A stretch of DNA of 40,873 nt, from NCBI GenBank assembly GCA_023091735.1, contig JALKBU010000429.1:1-40873 (forward strand). The letters are read 5' to 3'. Source of the DNA: Trichomonas tenax (taxonomy: Eukaryota > Parabasalia > Trichomonadida > Trichomonadidae). Below the pieces are notes generated by a model. That model saw only the letters and a program-made list of their open reading frames with translations. It had not been told where the DNA came from and did not search any database. Made by a program: the position numbers and the translations under genes. Of this stretch, positions 36,453 to 40,873 are shown one piece after another (position 1 is the first letter of the stretch; every line of letters begins with the position of its first letter).

Positions 36453-39440
36453 ATGTCTGAAGTACGCGAACTTCTGCTTAAATCTTTCTCCTCGAAAAAT
36501 AACGATGAAATCACACAGGCAACAAATGCTCTGTTGGAGTTACATAATAATCCTGAAGCAGTTTTCGTGTTTTATCAAATTTTTGCCTCAAATGATACGA
36601 GATCACTTCGTCAGTCCGCTATTGTTGCATTTGGAAAGACGCTTAAAAACACTTGGAAGCAATTTTTCGTCGGAAATGAAAACAGTGAAAAAATCAAATC
36701 TTTAATTCTCGAATTCTTCACAAATGAAACAGATTCAGTTCTCACATTCACATTAGTACACGCAATTGATACGATATTTAAGACAGATGCTGCAACATGG
36801 TCGAATATTTACACTTTAATCTACCAGCTTGCTCAAGGAGGCAATACACAACTCGCTTTATCTCTTTATCTCTCGCAATACTTAATTCCGAAGTTAAACG
36901 CCGAACAAATTGATATTGCATCTTTTTGTCAATTAGCAGCTAACGCTTTGCAAGCACAAGATCCTGATATCATAGTTCACGCGTGTGGACTTGCTTCAGT
37001 CATTATCTATTACACAAATCTCACTGAAAGCAAAGAAGTCCAAGTTTTGTTTGATCTGATCATGAATGCGTTTCAGGCTTCTTTATCCGATCCAAACTTT
37101 GCTGCCCGTGTTTCTGCACGCATTGCTTTCTGTTTTAAGACAGAAGATTTCCATATTCCTGCTCCAGAATTAGTTTCTCATTTATTAACTTTCTTCGATA
37201 ATGGAGAACTCGATGCAAATCTTTATTTGCCAATTTTCACACTTATTGAAGAGCTCATCGCAAGATTCGGGAAGGATCTTAGAGAGATGCTTCCACAGCT
37301 TCTGAACAAAACAATTTTCATGGCGTCAAAAATTTATAAAGAAGATCAACTCTATGAAGAACAGGAAGATCTTATTTACATTCTCACCACATTCGAAACA
37401 ATCTCAAAGACAATCAGAAACAGGAGACTATTTGACGAAATATTCCAATCTGTTCAGCAAGCTGATGAAAATGAGCCAATATCGTTTTATATGGCAAAAA
37501 TTGTTGCATTCTTCAATATCATTGAACATTGCAGTGAAGCGATAATGAAGAACATCGATAGTGTCTGCACATTCCTTATCCAAAGGCTCAATTGTGGAAT
37601 CTTAGGCGTCCAAGAAGTTGCTGTTATGGCACTTGAAGAAATCGGTAAATTGCTTCAGGAGGGACAAGACGCTATTGGAAATAACATTCTCAAGCCATTA
37701 ATAGAGATGATTTGCTCAGATCAAATTGATTTTGATAATCCAGATTTAATGGTTGTCATTGATCACGCTCTCGATGCAATTGCAAAGATATTATCAACAA
37801 TTGATATCGATTCCGAAGAATACTCACAAACGCTTCTTCAGACAATCAAAGCATATATCGATAATGGAATTAGCAGATCTAAGTGCTTCAATGTTTTATC
37901 AAATCTTGTTTTCTCAATTGGTGAAGGCGTTTCTAATTATTCGAACGATTTATTAGAGTTAATGAGTGAATGGATTGTCACAATGGCCGAAGGAGATGAT
38001 CCAACACTCAAGCAAAATGTTATTGAAGCTTTAGGTAATATTTTGCGATTCTGCAAGAACATTAGTGATGAAAAACCAAGAATGGCAGTTGATTACATCA
38101 TCCAATCATATGACACTGAAGACTTAGAAATCAGGAGTGCGATCATCGTTGCTATCGAAAACTTGATTTTGATTAAGTCACCAATATTACCAGCTTATGC
38201 TGAGCAGTTGATTATTATTGTCAATCAGGCTCTCGAGTTATACGTCAATACTGCACCAGAAGATGAAAATGAAGGCGCTGAAGAAAATGGTTTAGGCGAT
38301 GATGAAGAAGATTTCGAGGAATCTCACGAGCAGTTGCAAATCAGGTACATTCAAGATGCAATATTAATGATGAGAATGCTCTACAAATATCTCCCAGAGC
38401 TTGTTCCAGAAGATGATGGCAATTGGGCAAGAATGATCCTCAGCATGATGGGCAGTGGATCTGAAGATATTCAAGTTGCTTCAACACAGTGTGCTGCTTA
38501 CTTCTGCTTGAGAAAGATCACTGCTGGTGTTGATGTTACTGATTTTTATGTTGCAGCATTAAAGAACATCAGCGATGAAAGTTCATTTGTTGCTGGTGCT
38601 GCATTTACGTTCTTTGCATCTCTTTTCGAAAAATTGGATGATGCACAAAGGGCTATTTTCCCAGAACAACTTCTCGGCGAGTTAGTTCAGCAGGCAACAC
38701 AAGCTCTTAAGCAAGATTACGATGATGACGATGGCACTTTGCTGGAGAACTCCGCAAGATTATATAGATTCTGGGCTGCAGTTGCCACATGCTATCCTCA
38801 GCTCTTCCCACTTGCTGAGTTCATAGATCATGGAAACAAGCTTCAGAAGGAAGAAAGCTATTTCGAGGTTTCTCAATTCATTGGTGTTTTGAGACAGTTC
38901 TACAACTCAACAAATGCATTGAATGGAGTTACTGAGATTCTCAAGAAGTTTGTCATGAAGCACATGATGAATATAGACATCTGCGACTTCAGCGTAATTC
39001 CTGAGCCAATTCTTTGCATCATGGCAATTGCCGAGAAAGAGCCAGAAATAGTTTATAAGAATTTACAATCGATCATCGAAAAGCTGTTAGAGATCCTCCA
39101 AGCTGACGAAACAGGTGAAATGCATTACTTCTCAACAAAGGCCGATGCAATGTCACTTATTTGCATGCTTCTCAATAAGTTCCCTGATGATATGCCGTGG
39201 GATGATTGCACTGCATGCATTGCTGCTTCACTCCCTGTCAAAGGCGATGATATGGAAGCAGAGCATATTTATTCATCAATTCTCCAATATCTAGCTTCAC
39301 GCGAAGAGTTCCAAGTTTTCCAGGGTCAGTTCTATGAAGGATTTAAAACTGCTCTTGAAGATGGTGAATTAATCAAAGCAGTTAATGAAGAAACTAAGCA
39401 AGCAATGCTCAGGTTTGTTTCTGCAGGCCCTTATGAATAA
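36453..39440 (+). CDS. Importin-beta family karyopherin
   Basis: Nuclear transport receptor built of HEAT repeats, 995 aa, a typical length for Kap121/Kap123/importin-4 or -5 type receptors. The N-terminal importin-beta region is present (NDEITQATNALLELHNNPEAVFVF ... RSLRQSAIVAFGKTLKNTWKQF), with helical repeats throughout. An acidic loop near residues 600-630 (PEDENEGAEENGLGDDEEDFEE) matches the acidic insertion of this subgroup before a conserved-looking repeat. It is expected to bind RanGTP through the N-terminal repeats and carry ribosomal proteins or histones; cargo is inference. The stop is followed about 20 nt later by AATAAA. Confidence 0.85.
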   Translation: MSEVRELLLKSFSSKNNDEITQATNALLELHNNPEAVFVFYQIFASNDTRSLRQSAIVAFGKTLKNTWKQFFVGNENSEKIKSLILEFFTNETDSVLTFTLVHAIDTIFKTDAATWSNIYTLIYQLAQGGNTQLALSLYLSQYLIPKLNAEQIDIASFCQLAANALQAQDPDIIVHACGLASVIIYYTNLTESKEVQVLFDLIMNAFQASLSDPNFAARVSARIAFCFKTEDFHIPAPELVSHLLTFFDNGELDANLYLPIFTLIEELIARFGKDLREMLPQLLNKTIFMASKIYKEDQLYEEQEDLIYILTTFETISKTIRNRRLFDEIFQSVQQADENEPISFYMAKIVAFFNIIEHCSEAIMKNIDSVCTFLIQRLNCGILGVQEVAVMALEEIGKLLQEGQDAIGNNILKPLIEMICSDQIDFDNPDLMVVIDHALDAIAKILSTIDIDSEEYSQTLLQTIKAYIDNGISRSKCFNVLSNLVFSIGEGVSNYSNDLLELMSEWIVTMAEGDDPTLKQNVIEALGNILRFCKNISDEKPRMAVDYIIQSYDTEDLEIRSAIIVAIENLILIKSPILPAYAEQLIIIVNQALELYVNTAPEDENEGAEENGLGDDEEDFEESHEQLQIRYIQDAILMMRMLYKYLPELVPEDDGNWARMILSMMGSGSEDIQVASTQCAAYFCLRKITAGVDVTDFYVAALKNISDESSFVAGAAFTFFASLFEKLDDAQRAIFPEQLLGELVQQATQALKQDYDDDDGTLLENSARLYRFWAAVATCYPQLFPLAEFIDHGNKLQKEESYFEVSQFIGVLRQFYNSTNALNGVTEILKKFVMKHMMNIDICDFSVIPEPILCIMAIAEKEPEIVYKNLQSIIEKLLEILQADETGEMHYFSTKADAMSLICMLLNKFPDDMPWDDCTACIAASLPVKGDDMEAEHIYSSILQYLASREEFQVFQGQFYEGFKTALEDGELIKAVNEETKQAMLRFVSAGPYE

Positions 39441-39814
39441 TTTCTTTCTTTTTGTGTTTTAATAAAGTAAAAATAGGTGTTCCTTTCCAATTACTTTATA
39501 ATATTTCTGTCACGTAAATTATTTATGACACTTTACATAACAACAATTTCTCTAACCACGTTTTTATTGACAAAATCTTGTTTACATATCGTCTTTTATC
39601 CCAATCTTTCATTGTTTTTCTGGCGTTGTTAGTCTCTGTTCGCCGAAAGACACTAATATTCGCAATAAAATCACAGTTCAAGGTTGATTTTTTTGGCTTT
39701 TCGACCGGCTTGTCCCCGAATCGAGGCTCAATTTACTATCTGATCCACACGAGCTGGCAACGGAGGGTACATTATAATAACGGTTAAAAAAGAAAACAAT
39801 AATTTTTAAAATGT
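39441..39814. other. Convergent intergenic region
   Basis: 374 bp. It includes TGTCACGTAAA (39509-39519) and a somewhat GC-richer stretch 39600-39780 with no credible frame (a 69-codon plus-strand frame has only a TTG start). Confidence 0.5.
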
Positions 39815-40168
39815 TCAAACAAGAAGATTATTAACATCAATGCCCAAAGGCTTTACCTCCTGAATAGGAACTGTGCTCTGCGTTGTGGGCACAGGTTCCT
39901 TGGTTTTATTTGGAAACGTCTGATATGTAACCATGTTGAAGAAAGGCAAAATAACCTTGGGCGTGAACGACTGTGCGGGTTTGATAATCACTGGGATTGG
40001 CGGTGCCTTGATATCTAACGGATAAGCAGCTTCATGGTGTGGAGAAAGCCCATTCCCTTTTTTAACGAGTCTGCCCTTCTCGTCCAGCTCATAGAACTTC
40101 TCGGTGCCGTTGCTTGTGTACGTGATCCACTTTGCTTTAGTGTGTTGCGTCGGTCTTCCACGTCGCAT
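39815..40168 (-). CDS. Small hypothetical protein with AT-hook-like N-terminus
   Basis: 117 aa, not recognised. It begins MRRGRPTQHTKAKW; RRGRP is the core of an AT-hook DNA-binding motif, followed by a basic/aromatic stretch (TEKFYELDEKGRLVKKG). The middle and end are Pro-rich (IKAPPIPVIIKPAQ) and extended. A single AT-hook could give minor-groove binding, but one short motif is weak evidence. TGTAAACTAGTTAAA, resembling the 28-kb cluster unit, lies 12 nt upstream of the ATG on the same strand. Confidence 0.5.
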   Translation of the reverse strand: MRRGRPTQHTKAKWITYTSNGTEKFYELDEKGRLVKKGNGLSPHHEAAYPLDIKAPPIPVIIKPAQSFTPKVILPFFNMVTYQTFPNKTKEPVPTTQSTVPIQEVKPLGIDVNNLLV

Positions 40169-40873
40169 AATTTTAACTAGTTTACAAGAAATTTGACGGT
40201 AAAAAATTTCTGTGTTCGGGATGTAGGAAATGAGAGATGCCGAATGAAAATTTTTGTAAATTTTCAGGAATGAAAAATATTATCGTTTAGAAATAATTTG
40301 CCAAGGACGACCTGTCGGAATCAGCCTCCTCCATTGTGCGGTTATTGGTCTCCAAAGTACTGCATTAACAGCGAGCGGGTCAAACCTGCAATCTCACGCT
40401 TTTTTGATTTTGCTTGATTTTTTGGTTGCGATTTGAGTGATTTGTATATTGATATGAGACTCACATTGATGTGCTTTAGATATTGCAATTTCTAAATCTA
40501 CATTTTCATTTAAATTCGAAATTTCGTGATAAAATTTGTTCATTTTGAGCGATTTGTATATTGTAGTGTAACTTGCATTGATATGTTTTAGATATTGTTA
40601 ATTTCAAAAATATATATTGTTTGGAATTGGAATTACAAATGTACAATATCATGATAATTGAATTAATTATCTCTTCAATTTGAGTCTCTCCACATTTCTA
40701 TTACAATCGAAATAATTGATTATGATTATTATTGACTTCAAGGGAATTGGGCGTCACTGAATTTTCTACGTCTACTCAAACATCTCGATTTTTCTCCACC
40801 AGTATGAATATTTAAGGTCTAATTTTGGTGGCAAATGAAAAATTTTCCCATCTAAAATGCTGTGGATATATAA
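40169..40873. other. Right-end intergenic region
   Basis: 705 bp with no intact gene. It contains a GC-rich island at about 40300-40400 ending in six T residues, and a duplicated 62-bp element, both described separately. The last 200 bp show nothing supportable. Confidence 0.55.
40435..40609 (+). repeat. Duplicated ~62-bp element
   Basis: Copies at 40435-40496 and 40547-40609, roughly 78% identical by eye, both starting GAG(T/C)GATTTGTATATTG and sharing TTTAGATATTG. Read on the minus strand the copies give similar peptides (ISKAHQCESHINIQI and ISKTYQCKLHYNIQI), which may be a decayed coding tandem repeat. Confidence 0.6.

Noticed and set aside
39578..39787. 69-codon plus-strand frame after the importin gene
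   Set aside because: TTG start only, no domain, and it lies in the 3' flank of two convergent genes.
40375..40389. tRNA T-arm-like hairpin
   Set aside because: The loop lacks the TTCRA pattern with a 7-nt loop, and no A-box, anticodon arm or acceptor stem could be folded around it.

Overview
The window looks like nuclear DNA of a parabasalid protist, most likely a trichomonad such as Tritrichomonas. The evidence is: AT-rich spacers, short compact genes with no visible introns, initiator-like TCA(C/T)TTT elements 5-25 nt before many start codons, a hydrogenosome-type acetate:succinate CoA-transferase with a short Ser/Arg presequence, an initiator-binding-domain (IBD) protein, a BspA-like surface protein, and a divergent but canonical-tailed histone H3. 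Species assignment is inference. Several long frames open at TTG; I moved those starts to the first plausible ATG.

Layout. 0-5.8 kb: a PP2A B56 subunit (+), inositol-pentakisphosphate 2-kinase (-), and a single-pass membrane protein (-). 5.8-7.9 kb: a gene-poor stretch with a decayed coding relic. 7.9-13.3 kb: a Fringe-like GT31 glycosyltransferase, a CARMIL-like leucine-rich-repeat protein, and the TRAPP subunit Bet3 (all +). 13.6-17 kb: hydrogenosomal ASCT (-), divergent from a Vps28 (ESCRT-I) with an unusual proline-rich N-terminus (+). 17.3-21.8 kb: a 1476-residue multi-pass protein ending in a PAS-like region and a degenerate nucleotide-cyclase-like domain. 22-27.1 kb: small genes - a CUE-domain protein, PEN-2 (gamma-secretase), two coiled-coil proteins, HSBP1 and a C2-like protein. 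27.2-30.7 kb: a minimal BspA-like membrane protein, a flavodoxin-fold quinone reductase with an N-terminal acylation signal, a type I membrane protein and an orphan. 30.9-32.25 kb: a sperm-tail PG-rich (SHIPPO-type) gene broken by four in-frame stops and a frameshift. 32.7-34.5 kb: histone H3 divergent from the IBD protein, both with E2F-like sites close to their starts. 34.9-40.2 kb: an orphan helical protein, an importin-beta family karyopherin and a small RRGRP-containing orphan. The right end holds a duplicated 62-bp element and a GC-rich island of uncertain nature.

The genes do not form one pathway; this is ordinary housekeeping, trafficking and surface content. The most unusual signals are regulatory: a TTTAC(A/G)TG(A/T)CAAAA element recurring 10-150 bp before many starts, a seven-copy cluster of TGTAAACYNNTCAAA before the quinone reductase, and paired E2F-like sites in the histone H3/IBD intergenic region. 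No tRNA, rRNA, CRISPR or intact mobile element could be supported.
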